In this document: positions 31,256 through 39,882 of the stretch, piece after piece
How positions within the stretch are numbered: the stretch's first letter is position 1
Layout: every line of letters begins with the position of its first letter
Assembly (NCBI GenBank): GCA_000272025.2
Contig: AKCV02000017.1
Coordinates: forward strand, 124,001-188,000
Length of the DNA: 64,000 nucleotides
Direction: 5' to 3'
Origin: Imbroritus primus
GTDB lineage: Bacteria > Pseudomonadota > Gammaproteobacteria > Burkholderiales > Burkholderiaceae
Notes under the pieces: generated by a model
The model's input: only the letters and a program-made list of their open reading frames with translations
What the model was told of the DNA's origin: nothing
The model's database searches: none
Position numbers and translations under genes: made by a program

Positions 31256-32017
31256 TTATCCTCGCAGGAAAGCGTCGTAGGCCGTCTTGAGGATCAGCGC
31301 CAGCACCACGAAAATGAACACCTTTCGCACGAACCCGCTGCCGTGCTTGAGTGCCAGCCGGCTGCCCACCTGACTGCCCGCGACATTGCCCACCGCCATG
31401 ATCAGACCGAGCTGCCACCAGATATGCCCTTTCGCGGCCAGCAGCAGCAGCGCCGCCAGGTTGGTGGCCAGGTTGACGAACTTGGTCGACACCGAAGCAT
31501 GCAAAAAGTCATAACCGAAGATCCGCACAAAGGCGATCATCAGGAAACTGCCCGTGCCCGGCCCAAAGATACCGTCGTAGAAACCAATCACGATGCCCAC
31601 GCCAATCGCCGCCCAGCGCTCTGCCCGTCCGCTCAGCGAGGGTGCATGCTCGGTCCCCAGGTTTTTCTTGGCCACGGTGTAGCCCAACAACAGCAGCAGG
31701 ACAAACGGCAGCGCCTTGCGCAGAGGGTCGGCCGGGATCAGGGTCAGCGCATAGGCGCCCAGCATGGAAAACAGGAAGGCAGCGACAATCGCGGGGCCGG
31801 TGGCGCCCCAGTACACGCGTACGCGTCGGCCATAGCGCCAGGCAGCGGCTGCGGTGCCCGACATGGCAGCCACCTTGTTGGTGCCGATCAGGGTCGCGGG
31901 GGAGAGATTGGGATAGGCCGAAAACAGCGCGGGGATCTGCACCAGACCACCGCCGCCGGCGACAGCGTCGATCAGGCCGGCAAGGAATGCGGCCGCCGCA
32001 AGAAATGCGAGTTCCAT
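31256..32017 (-). CDS. TauE/SafE-family permease
   Basis: 253 residues, seven to eight hydrophobic helices. The duplicated family motif is clear: AFLAGLIDAVAGGGGLVQIP in the first half and VGIVIGFYDGIFGPGTGSFL in the second. Members export sulfite, sulfoacetate or taurine-related anions, or are of unknown substrate; the substrate cannot be told here. The start at 32017 (MELAFLAAAAF) fits the family, although no good ribosome site is visible. It reads toward mnmG with the parS pair between. Confidence 0.88.
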   Translation of the reverse strand: MELAFLAAAAFLAGLIDAVAGGGGLVQIPALFSAYPNLSPATLIGTNKVAAMSGTAAAAWRYGRRVRVYWGATGPAIVAAFLFSMLGAYALTLIPADPLRKALPFVLLLLLGYTVAKKNLGTEHAPSLSGRAERWAAIGVGIVIGFYDGIFGPGTGSFLMIAFVRIFGYDFLHASVSTKFVNLATNLAALLLLAAKGHIWWQLGLIMAVGNVAGSQVGSRLALKHGSGFVRKVFIFVVLALILKTAYDAFLRG

Positions 32018-32069
32018 AAGGGACGATACGGGAGAAACAGGGAAAGGACGAAAAGCAGGAAAACAGCGG

Positions 32070-32537
32070 TCACGCCAATTGTTTGCCAGTTGCAGCGGCA
32101 TGGTGGCGCCACATTCCGGGGCCGGAGACAAAGCCGGCGCCGGCAGCAAGCGCAGGGGCCACGACGCCATCCTCCAGCAACAGGTGCAGTATGCCATGCG
32201 CCGCCGCATAACCGATGGCGGCGCCGAGCAACATTGCGATGTGTGGGTCGTGCCCCACACTGTCAGTCACCAGAGCGCACCTGCCGCCTTCCCGCAGGCT
32301 CAGAAAAAAGGACAACGCCAGCGCCGCCACGGGTTGCCCACCCTCGCGGATCAGCAGGCAGCAACCACGCTCGGGGTGGCGCACCAGCTGCTCAAGCGCC
32401 CCGCTCGTACGGAACGCCGGCTGGATGGCAACGTTCGGTTGTTGTAACCACAGCGCTGCCAGTCCGGGGAGGTCGTCAATGCCCGCAAGCGAAACGGCGG
32501 GCCAGGAAGAAGGGGGGGAAGGGTCGGTCGCAAGCAT
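32070..32537 (-). CDS. GNAT-like acetyltransferase-related protein
   Basis: 155 residues from the ATG at 32537. AGIDDLPGLAALWLQQPN, CCLLIREGGQPVAALALSFF and VTDSVGHDPHIAMLLGAAIG resemble the beta strands and acetyl-CoA loop region of GNAT enzymes, but the canonical R/Q-x-x-G-x-G/A loop is not clear, so catalysis is doubtful. A longer frame exists to a TTG at 32609, but that codon lies inside a strong terminator hairpin, which makes the shorter start more likely. The TauE/SafE gene follows 52 bases downstream. Confidence 0.6.
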   Translation of the reverse strand: MLATDPSPPSSWPAVSLAGIDDLPGLAALWLQQPNVAIQPAFRTSGALEQLVRHPERGCCLLIREGGQPVAALALSFFLSLREGGRCALVTDSVGHDPHIAMLLGAAIGYAAAHGILHLLLEDGVVAPALAAGAGFVSGPGMWRHHAAATGKQLA

Positions 32538-32579
32538 CTCTGCATCCGTAAGGCGGCCAGCACGCCGGCACAAATCAAT

Positions 32580-32612
32580 AAAAAAAGCGTTGTCAGGAAA
32601 CCCTGACAACGC
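32580..32612 (-). terminator. Strong intrinsic terminator on the minus strand
   Basis: On the minus strand GCGTTGTCAGG and CCTGACAACGC form an 11-base-pair perfect stem with a 4-base loop, followed by seven T. It lies 210 bases beyond the GMC oxidoreductase stop and just upstream of the GNAT-like gene. It ends either a long 3' untranslated region or a separate small transcript. Confidence 0.9.
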
Positions 32613-32822
32613 TCTCTGTCTCCATGCCGATACCGCCGTGCGGTCCGTGCTTTTTTGATCTGTCTCCTCGCCTCCGCCTGATATCCTGCGGCAACCGATG
32701 GCCGAAATTTACAGGGGCCGGCGACGTAGGACAACCTAGAACAAACCCTAGTAGCCACAATCGTTTGCGTTTCCCCTGTATTCCGGCAGAAAAAACTGTG
32801 GTATTGCAGCGATCTCCCGCCA
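32613..32822 (-). other. 210-bp region before the terminator; possible small RNA
   Basis: No protein gene is supported. Minus-strand sequence contains a spaced direct repeat (TAGGGTTTGTTC then TAGGTTGTCC, near 32732-32752) that could be a regulator site, and ends in the strong terminator at 32580-32612. The distance from the GMC stop is long for an ordinary 3' end. Confidence 0.35.
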
Positions 32823-34448
32823 TCATGCGCCGTCCGCACGCCGGCGCTGGCGGTCCTCGATGATCATCTCGCTGGCCTTCTCGGCAATCATGATGGTCGG
32901 CGAATTGGTATTGCCCGAAGGGATCATCGGCATCACGGATGCGTCCGCGATCCGCAAACCGGGAATGCCACGCACGCGCAGACGGCTGTCCACCACCGCG
33001 CCAGGGTCCTCGGCAGGTCCCATGCGGCAGGTTCCCACCGCATGGAAAATCGTCGTACCGATTTCCGCGGCGGCCTGCGCCAGCGCTTCATCGGTCTGCA
33101 TATTCGCACCAGGCAGCCACTCCTCCGGCCGGTACTTCGCCAGTGGCTCCGCTTCGACAATGCGCCGTGTCAGCCGCAGGGCATCGACTGCGATGCGGCG
33201 GTCTTCCTCGGTATCCAGGTAATTCGGGGCAATGCACGGCGCGCTGTGCGAATCCGGGCTGGTGATGTGGACCGTGCCGCGCGATGTGGGGCGGAGGTTG
33301 CAGACGCTCGCCGTGATGGCATCGAAGGTATGCAGCGGATCGCCAAAGGCATCGAGGGACAGCGGCTGCACGTGGTATTCCAGGTTGGGCCGCACCTGCG
33401 CGCCGTCGGAGCGCGCAAACAGCCCCAGCTGGGAGGGTGCCATGCTCATCGGCCCGCTCTGGTTGAAGGCATACTGGAGACCAATCCGCAGCTTGCCCAG
33501 CCAGCTCGCCGAAGCCGTATTGAGCGTGCGCGCGTCACGCACCTTGATCACGCTGCGCAGCTGCAGGTGATCCTGCAGGTTCTCGCCCACCCCGGGCAGG
33601 TCGTGCTGGATCGCAATCCCCAAGGCGCTCAGCCGGCGGGCATCGCCGATACCCGAGAGCTCGAGCAGTAGCGGCGTATTGATCGCACCAGCGGCCAGGA
33701 TCACCTCTTCATCGGCCAACGCACTGTAGGCCCCGCCGCCACCAGAGTAGTCCACGCCCGTGCAGCGCCCCTCCTCGAAACGCAGGCGCTCGACGTGCGC
33801 ACCGGTGATGAGCGTCAGGTTGGGCCGTTCCGATGCCTTGCGCAGGAAGGCCTTGGACGTGTTCCAGCGCAGGCCCTTGCGCTGGTTGACCTCGAAATAC
33901 CCGACGCCGAAGTTGTCGCCACGATTGAAGTCGTCGGTACGGGGAATGCCCGCCGCCTCGGCAGCCGCCATGAAAGCTTCGAGAATGTCCCAGCGCAGCC
34001 GCTGGGCCTCCACGCGCCACTCGCCGCCGGCACCGTGGAAGTCGCTCGCGCCGAGGTGATGGTCCTCGCTGCGGCAGAACAGCGGCAGGACCGCATCCCA
34101 GCGCCAGCTGTCGTCCCCGGTCAAGGCCGCCCACCCGTCGTAATCCTCGCGCTGGCCGCGCATATAGATCATGCCGTTGATCGAGGAGGAGCCACCCAGC
34201 ACGCGCCCGCGCGGATAGCGCAACGACCGGCCGTTCAGGCCGGGTTCTTCGCGCGTGCGGTACATCCAGTCGGTACGTGGATTGCCGATGCAATAGAGAT
34301 AGCCAACGGGGATATGGATCCAGTGATAGTCATCCTTGCCGCCCGCTTCCAGCAGCAGGACGTTAACATCCGGATCGCGCGTCAGGCGATTGGCCAGCAC
34401 GCAGCCGGCGGAGCCCGCCCCGACGATGATGTAGTCGTATCGATCCAT
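32823..34448 (-). CDS. GMC-family FAD oxidoreductase (choline/alcohol dehydrogenase-like)
   Basis: 541 residues from MDRYDYIIVGAGSAGCVLAN. The FAD-binding motif is at residues about 7-30. RGRVLGGSSSINGMIYMRG is the first GMC signature and GAINTPLLLELSGIGD the second. The catalytic histidine region HAVGTCRMGPAEDPGAVVD is near residue 468, with NSPTIMIAEKASEMI at the end. It oxidises an alcohol; the substrate is not evident, since no betaine aldehyde dehydrogenase or transporter is next to it. Its start codon overlaps the stop of a 67-codon open frame (TAATG). Confidence 0.92.
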   Translation of the reverse strand: MDRYDYIIVGAGSAGCVLANRLTRDPDVNVLLLEAGGKDDYHWIHIPVGYLYCIGNPRTDWMYRTREEPGLNGRSLRYPRGRVLGGSSSINGMIYMRGQREDYDGWAALTGDDSWRWDAVLPLFCRSEDHHLGASDFHGAGGEWRVEAQRLRWDILEAFMAAAEAAGIPRTDDFNRGDNFGVGYFEVNQRKGLRWNTSKAFLRKASERPNLTLITGAHVERLRFEEGRCTGVDYSGGGGAYSALADEEVILAAGAINTPLLLELSGIGDARRLSALGIAIQHDLPGVGENLQDHLQLRSVIKVRDARTLNTASASWLGKLRIGLQYAFNQSGPMSMAPSQLGLFARSDGAQVRPNLEYHVQPLSLDAFGDPLHTFDAITASVCNLRPTSRGTVHITSPDSHSAPCIAPNYLDTEEDRRIAVDALRLTRRIVEAEPLAKYRPEEWLPGANMQTDEALAQAAAEIGTTIFHAVGTCRMGPAEDPGAVVDSRLRVRGIPGLRIADASVMPMIPSGNTNSPTIMIAEKASEMIIEDRQRRRADGA

Positions 34449-34651
34449 TACACGCCGTCCGCACCGGCGAAAGCGTGGTGCGCAGCGTGCGCGGCGTGTG
34501 AACAGGGGGATGGGGGCAAGGCGGGCAGCAGGTCGGGCAGCAGCATCACAAGGGTCTCCTGGTGGGTCGCGCGCGTCGCCATGTCCCGGGCCGGCGAAGC
34601 AACCGGGCCGTGAACCGCAGGTGCACCCAGGATGGAAAACTGGGCGGTCAT
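34448..34651 (-). CDS. Possible small upstream ORF coupled to the GMC gene
   Basis: A 67-codon frame starting MTAQFSILGAPAVHG and ending HHAFAGADGV. Its TAA stop overlaps the GMC start as TAATG, the arrangement of a translationally coupled leader. I recognise no domain. It is His/Ala/Pro-rich with one short hydrophobic stretch (LVMLLPDLLPALPP), and there is no strong ribosome site. It may be chance in GC-rich DNA. Confidence 0.3.
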   Translation of the reverse strand: MTAQFSILGAPAVHGPVASPARDMATRATHQETLVMLLPDLLPALPPSPCSHAAHAAHHAFAGADGV

Positions 34652-34746
34652 GCGCGCGGTCCGTCGTCAGCCACAATATAAAGCATGTAGGGCAGCGCGC
34701 CGACATCCGTTACGACCGGAAACCAACCGCGTGCGAGCGCACGCCC

Positions 34747-35178
34747 CTACCCGCTGGCGTGATGCTTGCGCGCACCCGGCGCGGTGGCGGATGCCGGCGC
34801 CATGTCATCCAGGATCGGGCACTCGGGACGGTCGTCGCCATGGCAATGGTTCGCCAGATGAGCCAATTGGGCGCGCATGGCCGTCAGTTCGGCAATGCGC
34901 TCGTCGAGCGCTGCGATATGACGCAGCGTCAAGGCCTTGACATCGGCGCTGGCGCGCGAGCGATCCGTCCACAACGCCAGCAGTTGCCGGATCTCGTCCA
35001 GGGCGAAGCCCAACCGGCGTGCCCGTTCGACAAAACGCAAGGTATCCACCGCGTTCCCGTCGTAGCGGCGATAACCGCTATCGCTGCGGGCGCTCTCGGG
35101 CAGCAAGCCGATCGCTTCGTAGTGCCGGATACGCTTGGCCGATACACCGCTCTGGCGAGCAGCCTCTCCGATATTCAT
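34747..35178 (-). CDS. cueR: Copper-responsive MerR-family regulator CueR
   Basis: 143 residues. The N-terminal MNIGEAARQSGVSAKRIRHYE is the winged helix of MerR proteins, followed by GYRRYDGNAVDTLRFVERAR and the long dimer helix. The metal loop CHGDDRPECPIL holds two cysteines (about 112 and 120) spaced as in CueR, which senses Cu+, and the His-rich tail fits. It is divergent from copZ, with a MerR-type operator between them. Confidence 0.94.
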   Translation of the reverse strand: MNIGEAARQSGVSAKRIRHYEAIGLLPESARSDSGYRRYDGNAVDTLRFVERARRLGFALDEIRQLLALWTDRSRASADVKALTLRHIAALDERIAELTAMRAQLAHLANHCHGDDRPECPILDDMAPASATAPGARKHHASG

Positions 35179-35314
35179 CGCTATCCTCCTGCCCGGCTGC
35201 AGCAGAACTGCGCCGGCGCTGGCGGCGCCGGACGCGCTCCGGCGCTTGTGTCATCATTCCTTTACCACTGCGGTGTACAAATCGTCCACAGCGCGGTCCA
35301 CGATCACATCATGC

Positions 35315-35335
35315 ACCTTCCCATGCGGGGAAGGT
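35315..35335 (+). promoter_or_regulatory. CueR operator in the copZ promoter
   Basis: ACCTTCCC (35315-35322) and GGGAAGGT (35328-35335) form an exact dyad with a 5-base centre. Sequence and spacing match the known CueR/MerR sites that sit in an over-long promoter spacer. It lies 27 bases before the copZ start. Confidence 0.88.
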
Positions 35336-35361
35336 CAAGCCATTCAGGAACAGGGAATCTC

Positions 35362-35568
35362 ATGATCGAATTCAAGGTAGAAGGCATGTCGTGCAACCAC
35401 TGCGTGCAGGCCATCACGCGCGCGGTGCGCGAACGCGACCCGGTGGCGTCGGTTACGGTCGACCTACCCACCAAGACCGTGAATGTCGGCAGTACTGCGG
35501 AAGTTGCCGAGTTGCGTCAGGCCATCGAAGCCGAAGGGTATACGGTGACGAGCGTCAGCCAGTCCTGA
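35362..35568 (+). CDS. copZ: Copper chaperone CopZ (heavy-metal-associated domain)
   Basis: 68 residues, a single HMA ferredoxin-like domain. The metal site GMSCNHC is at residues 8-14 (Cys11, Cys14). It carries Cu+ in the cytosol, normally to a CopA-type ATPase, which is not in this window. The ATG at 35362 follows an AGGGAA ribosome site, and the CueR operator is directly upstream, so it should be induced by copper. Confidence 0.94.
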   Translation: MIEFKVEGMSCNHCVQAITRAVRERDPVASVTVDLPTKTVNVGSTAEVAELRQAIEAEGYTVTSVSQS

Positions 35569-35580
35569 TTGCCGCACCCG

Positions 35581-35624
35581 AAAAAAAGCGGCGCGTCCGC
35601 GCAGGGACTGCGCGAACACGCCGC
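35581..35624 (-). terminator. Intrinsic terminator downstream of ompW
   Basis: On the minus strand GCGGCG...CGCCGC with an inner CGCGCAG/TGCGCG stem forms a long hairpin (35624-35588) followed by seven T. It is 76 bases after the ompW stop. Confidence 0.85.
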
Positions 35625-35699
35625 AGGGACGCCGTTGAAACGTTCAAGACGCGGATGACGTGCCGATGATGTTCGACCCGCAAATCGCCATCGTCGGTA

Positions 35700-36431
35700 T
35701 CAGAACGCGTAGCCGACGGTCAGGAACGTCACCACCGGGCGGATCTTGATGCTGGTCTCGCTGGTGACGGGAACGCCCGTCGCCGTGCGCGTGTTCAGCG
35801 TGGCCTTGGTCTTGAGCGGCAGGTAAGACACCGACAGCCCGAGGATCCAGCGGTCGGTCATGGCGTAGGTTGCGCCGATGTTGAAGACCGGATTCCAGCT
35901 TGAGTCCGCCTTCATCGTGGTGGTGGCGCCCGGGCCGAACGTGGCGTTACTGAACGGCGTGCTGGTGATCTTGCCGTCGGTGAACCAGGTGTAGTTGATC
36001 CCCAGACCGACATAGGGACGGAAGCGCTGCTGGGCCGTGCCGAAGTGATACTTGGCGAGGATGGCCGGGCTCCACTGGCGCACCGAGCCGATCACGCCGA
36101 AGGGCGCGAGCTTGCCTTCGCCCGAGACCTTGTGGCGCGGCGGCACGCCGGCCACGAGTTCGCCAGAAATGTTATCGGTAAAGAAGTAGCTGACTGCCAG
36201 ACCCAGCGTGTCGGCGTCCTCGACCTTGGCACCGGTACCGGAGCTGACAATGTTCACCGGCGCGCCGCCGATATTGGTGGTACGCAGCGGCACGCTGTCC
36301 GACTGGGGCATGACGCGGAACCAGCCGGCGCTGACAACGGTCGTGCCGGCAGTCTGGGCATAGGCGGCAGTGCCAGCCATCAGCAAGGCGCCGACAACGG
36401 CCGCGCTAAGTCGATGATGTGACATGGACAT
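35700..36431 (-). CDS. ompW: Outer-membrane protein OmpW
   Basis: 243 residues. A signal peptide (cleavage after AYAQ, about residue 26) is followed by an eight-stranded barrel of alternating hydrophobic residues, ending in the aromatic TFLTVGYAF that marks outer-membrane insertion. GLAVSYFFTDNISGELVAGV and AKYHFG.....RPYVGLGINYTWF are OmpW hallmarks. It forms a narrow hydrophobic channel. Two ATGs (36431, 36425) are possible starts, with AGGAGA upstream. A partial FNR-like box lies in the promoter region. Confidence 0.93.
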   Translation of the reverse strand: MSMSHHRLSAAVVGALLMAGTAAYAQTAGTTVVSAGWFRVMPQSDSVPLRTTNIGGAPVNIVSSGTGAKVEDADTLGLAVSYFFTDNISGELVAGVPPRHKVSGEGKLAPFGVIGSVRQWSPAILAKYHFGTAQQRFRPYVGLGINYTWFTDGKITSTPFSNATFGPGATTTMKADSSWNPVFNIGATYAMTDRWILGLSVSYLPLKTKATLNTRTATGVPVTSETSIKIRPVVTFLTVGYAF

Positions 36432-36512
36432 GAATAGAGTGTCTCCTGATAGGGTAAGAACGCCTGCTCTGCCTGACTAATAACGGTCTCGTGCAGCGTT
36501 CAATGCATTATC

Positions 36513-36526
36513 ACGATTGCGATCAA
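36513..36526 (-). promoter_or_regulatory. Possible FNR/Anr-type box upstream of ompW
   Basis: On the minus strand TTGAT-cgca-ATCGT matches the FNR consensus (TTGAT-N4-ATCAA) at 8 of 10 fixed bases. ompW is oxygen-regulated through FNR in enteric bacteria. The distance to a likely -10 (TTATTA at 36483-36478) does not fit a class II site well. Confidence 0.35.
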
Positions 36527-36720
36527 ATCCGGCGAAAAACTTTTTAGAGTAAACACGTCAGTGTCGCTGCGGTGGCACAGGCCAGCTAACCGGCCACAGC
36601 ATCTGGCACCGTTGACCAGACCATGGCCTTCAAGGATTCACAAGGTCTACACGCACGCTCCGCTATGCGTGACACACACGACGGATGCATATCGAAGCGT
36701 AGCAACGCCACCACATTTGG

Positions 36721-37251
36721 TCACCCCAGCCTTTTTGGGGGTATCGCTCCGTCATGCGGATCGCTCGGCGGCGCTGCGCCTCGCAGGTGCCCCAGCGGCA
36801 GCGGTCCGTCACGCTTGAACGCCGTCAGTACGATGTTGGAACGCACGCTGTCCACACCCGGCACGCGCATCAGCCGTTTCATCATGAAAGCCGACAAGGC
36901 GGGCAGATCGGGGACTACCACGCGCAGCAGATAGTCCGCCTCGCCGGCGACGGCATAGCATTCCTGCACCTCTTCGAGCAGCATCACCTGCTCGCGGAAT
37001 GCTTCGATGATCGTATCGCCGTGATGGGCCAGCTTGACGCCGACGAACACAGTGACACCGAGCCCGAGTACGGCCGGCGACAACACCACCCGATAGCCCT
37101 CGATGACCCCAGCAGTCTCGAGCCGTGCCAGGCGACGGCCGATCTGGCTCGGCGACAGATGGACCCGATCCGCCAGCTGTTGATGCGTCGCGCGGCCATC
37201 GCCCTGCAAGGCGTCCAGCAAAGCCAGATCATAGGAGTCAAGCGATAACAT
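36721..37251 (-). CDS. Lrp/AsnC-family regulator of phenylalanine hydroxylase genes
   Basis: 176 residues from MLSLDSYDLALLDALQGDGR. The N-terminal helix-turn-helix (NQQLADRVHLSPSQIGRRL-type region) is followed by the RAM effector domain (VQECYAVAGEADYLLRVVV). The start at 37251 is chosen because AGGAA lies at the right distance, while the upstream ATG at 37266 lacks a site. It is divergent from phhA, 135 bases apart, with a dyad between, so it probably controls phhA in response to phenylalanine or tyrosine (inference). The last 20 residues form a Pro-rich tail. Confidence 0.9.
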   Translation of the reverse strand: MLSLDSYDLALLDALQGDGRATHQQLADRVHLSPSQIGRRLARLETAGVIEGYRVVLSPAVLGLGVTVFVGVKLAHHGDTIIEAFREQVMLLEEVQECYAVAGEADYLLRVVVPDLPALSAFMMKRLMRVPGVDSVRSNIVLTAFKRDGPLPLGHLRGAAPPSDPHDGAIPPKRLG

Positions 37252-37280
37252 GCATGTTTCCTGCATTGAAATTGATATTT

Positions 37281-37299
37281 ATGCGTCTATTCTACGCAT
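37281..37299. promoter_or_regulatory. Dyad operator candidate between the Lrp gene and phhA
   Basis: ATGCGT (37281-37286) and ACGCAT (37294-37299) flank a 7-base AT-rich centre, in the style of Lrp-family sites. It lies in the shared divergent promoter region. Confidence 0.5.
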
Positions 37300-37386
37300 T
37301 ATCCGACTTTTAAAGCGAGATTGCGGCAATACCGCATGCGCTTCGGCATACACTTTTCACATGTTCAATTGATCGCGGAGTGGGCC

Positions 37387-38295
37387 ATGGGTCTGTCCTC
37401 GCCAGCCCAGTTCCAGGGCACGCTGACCAGCAAGCTCAAGGAGCAGTTCGATGCCGGCCTGCTCGCGGGGCAAGCGCTGCATGCCGATTTCACCATGGCG
37501 CAGCCGCTCGCCCGCTACACCCAGGCCGACCACGAGATCTGGCGCGCGCTGTATGACCAGCAGGCCGCCATGTTGCCGGGACGCGCCTGCGATACGTTCC
37601 TGCAAGGCCTCGAGACCCTTGGCATGGCGCGCGACCACGTGCCCGATTTCGCCGAGCTCAACGAACGGCTGATGCGCGCCACCGGTTGGCAGGTCGTCGC
37701 CGTGCCAGGTCTGGTACCCGACGAAGTGTTCTTTGACCACCTGGCCAACCGCCGCTTTCCGGCAAGCTGGTGGATGCGCACGCCCGCGCAGATGGATTAC
37801 CTGCAGGAACCCGACTGTTTCCATGATGTGTTCGGGCATGTGCCAATGCTCATCAACCCAGTCTTCGCGGACTATATGCAGGCATACGGCCGTGGCGGGC
37901 TCAAGGCCCAGAAACTCGGTGCGCTGGACATGCTGGCACGGCTCTACTGGTACACCGTGGAGTTCGGACTGATCCGCACGCACGCCGGACTGCGCATCTA
38001 TGGCGCCGGAATCGTCTCGAGCAAGAGCGAATCCATCTATGCGCTCGACGATGCGCGGCCGAACCGCCTGGGCTTCGACCTGCGGCGCATCATGCGGACG
38101 CACTACCGCATCGACACGTTTCAGAAAACGTACTTTGTGATCGATAGCTTCGATCAGTTGTTCGATGCCACACGGCCCGATTTCACCCCGCTCTATGCCG
38201 AACTGCGGGACCAGCGGGAATTTGCGGCGGAAGCCATCGAAGATGGCGATCGGGTGCTGCACCAGGGCACTGGTCAGGAGCCGGCACTGTCATAG
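37387..38295 (+). CDS. phhA: Phenylalanine-4-hydroxylase
   Basis: 302 residues. It converts phenylalanine to tyrosine with O2 and tetrahydropterin in the cytosol. The iron site is in [13 protein letters not shown] (near residue 145), with the third ligand in the following helix region (WYTVEFGLI). [14 protein letters not shown] is also typical of the family. The start at 37387 has GGAG six bases upstream, and the longer frame to 37321 lacks a site. phhB follows and regenerates the cofactor. Confidence 0.96.
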   Translation: MGLSSPAQFQGTLTSKLKEQFDAGLLAGQALHADFTMAQPLARYTQADHEIWRALYDQQAAMLPGRACDTFLQGLETLGMARDHVPDFAELNERLMRATGWQVVAVPGLVPDEVFFDHLANRRFPASWWMRTPAQMDYLQEPDCFHDVFGHVPMLINPVFADYMQAYGRGGLKAQKLGALDMLARLYWYTVEFGLIRTHAGLRIYGAGIVSSKSESIYALDDARPNRLGFDLRRIMRTHYRIDTFQKTYFVIDSFDQLFDATRPDFTPLYAELRDQREFAAEAIEDGDRVLHQGTGQEPALS

Positions 38296-38437
38296 ATCAC
38301 AGGATCTGGTGCACCGCCAGGAGCCTATCACCGCCGCCGTGCGGAGGAACCCGGTCAGCCTGGGCGGATGCGCTGCCCTGCCGCAGACGCTACCATCACG
38401 GCATCAGCGTTGGGCCAACAAGACAACAGGACATCCT

Positions 38438-38746
38438 ATGACTACTCCACTGACAGCCGCTGCACGGACAGCCGCACTCGACACCCTGCCCGGATGGCAG
38501 GCGCTCGAGGGGCGCGATGCCTGGCACAAGCGATTCGAATTCAGGGACTTCAACCAGGCCTTCGCCTTCATGACACGTGTGGCGCTACGCGCCGAACAGG
38601 CGGACCACCATCCTGAGTGGTTCAATGTGTATAACGTCGTGGAAGTCACGCTCAGCACCCATGATGCCAACGGCGTCACTGAAAGAGACGTGGCCCTCGC
38701 ACGCTTCATCGAAGAAGCTGCCTCGTGTATGCCGGCAGCGAACTGA
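38438..38746 (+). CDS. phhB: Pterin-4a-carbinolamine dehydratase
   Basis: 102 residues. It dehydrates the 4a-hydroxytetrahydropterin made by PhhA so that the cofactor can be recycled. The signature is [20 protein letters not shown] followed by [20 protein letters not shown], holding the active-site histidines. The start at 38438 follows ACAGGA. It is 142 bases after phhA on the same strand. Confidence 0.95.
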   Translation: MTTPLTAAARTAALDTLPGWQALEGRDAWHKRFEFRDFNQAFAFMTRVALRAEQADHHPEWFNVYNVVEVTLSTHDANGVTERDVALARFIEEAASCMPAAN

Positions 38747-38871
38747 TCCCGGTAAGCAGCCCTTAATCCGCGGTCCCGGGCGTGACGTGATGACGGTCTG
38801 GTCGCCGCTTGGCCGCGACGGAATCACGGCGCAGGACGCGCCTAACCCACGACTGACCGTCAATCCAGCTG

Positions 38872-39102
38872 CTAACCGCCGGCCCGCGTGGCCCGGTACG
38901 CCTGCCAGGCGGCCAGAGCCTTGTCGCCGAGCTGTTCCGGCGCTATCGTCGTCGCGCCCTGTACAATCATCAATGCGTATGGCTTGGCCAGCGCCGCGGC
39001 CTCCGGACACAAGCGCAATTCATCTCCCACGGCCGGCGAACGGCTGCGCCAGAAATTGATGGCGGTTTCGAGATCGTTAATGGTGAGCATGGCGGTCGAC
39101 AT
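38872..39102 (-). CDS. DUF3717-family small protein
   Basis: 76 residues, from MSTAMLTINDLETAINFWRS to the end TRAGG; an internal ATG at 39090 is an alternative start. The pattern of ETAINFWRSRSPAVGDELRL, then CPEAAALAKPYALMIV, is that of DUF3717, small cytosolic proteins seen mainly in Burkholderiales. The function is unknown. It is convergent with phhB and divergent from the response-regulator gene. Confidence 0.75.
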   Translation of the reverse strand: MSTAMLTINDLETAINFWRSRSPAVGDELRLCPEAAALAKPYALMIVQGATTIAPEQLGDKALAAWQAYRATRAGG

Positions 39103-39169
39103 GCGCCGATTGTAATCCTGTTTGACTTCCCATTACCGGGCCCGTGCGGCCTGGATCACGACGAGCAGT

Positions 39170-39874
39170 ATGCGAATTCTTCTGATAGAAGACGACCAGC
39201 AGATCGCCAGCGGCATCGAAGCCGGACTGGTACAGGCCGGGCACAAGGTTCACACCGTGCACGACGGCGTGTTCGCAGCCGACCAGCTCAAGCGCGACGA
39301 GCACGACCTGGTCATTCTGGACCTTGGCCTGCCGGGTATCGATGGCATGACCCTGCTCAACCGCTACCGCACCTACAATCGCATCACGCCAGTCCTGATC
39401 CTGACCGCGCGCGACGATGTGCACGACCGCATCCGCGGCCTCGATGCCGGCGCAGACGACTACCTCGTCAAACCCTTCGCGCTGCAGGAACTCGAAGCAC
39501 GCGTGCGCGTGCTGCTGCGCCGGCTGCCGGGCGCCGACACCGAACCGATCCGTCCCGACTTGCGCGTCGGCACGTTGCGCCTCGCCGGCGGTGAAAAGCG
39601 CATCTTCAGCGATGCCCGCGCACTCGAACTGTCGCCTCGCGAATTTGCCGTGCTGGAACTGCTGATGCAACGGCATGGCCGAGTCGTTAGCAAGGCGCAA
39701 CTGCAGGACCATCTGGCCACCTTCACCTATCCAGCCGGAGATGGCGGCGATACGGTTGGCGATACAGCCATCGAAGTGTACGTACATCGCGTCCGCCGCA
39801 AGATCGAAGCCTGCGATGCGGAGATCGTCCCCGTGCGCGGCTTCGGCTATCTCCTGCAGGCGCGCGCCGGCTGA
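39170..39874 (+). CDS. OmpR-family response regulator
   Basis: 234 residues from MRILLIEDDQQIASGIEAGL. The receiver domain has the acidic pair ED, phospho-acceptor Asp51 in LVILDLGLPGIDG, and the conserved Lys in DYLVKPFALQELEAR. The C-terminal winged helix has ELSPREFAVLELLMQRHGRV and VHRVRRKIEA. It is followed after eight bases by its kinase. The family resembles TctD/QseB; target genes are not evident. Confidence 0.95.
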   Translation: MRILLIEDDQQIASGIEAGLVQAGHKVHTVHDGVFAADQLKRDEHDLVILDLGLPGIDGMTLLNRYRTYNRITPVLILTARDDVHDRIRGLDAGADDYLVKPFALQELEARVRVLLRRLPGADTEPIRPDLRVGTLRLAGGEKRIFSDARALELSPREFAVLELLMQRHGRVVSKAQLQDHLATFTYPAGDGGDTVGDTAIEVYVHRVRRKIEACDAEIVPVRGFGYLLQARAG

Positions 39875-39882
39875 CTCCCGCC

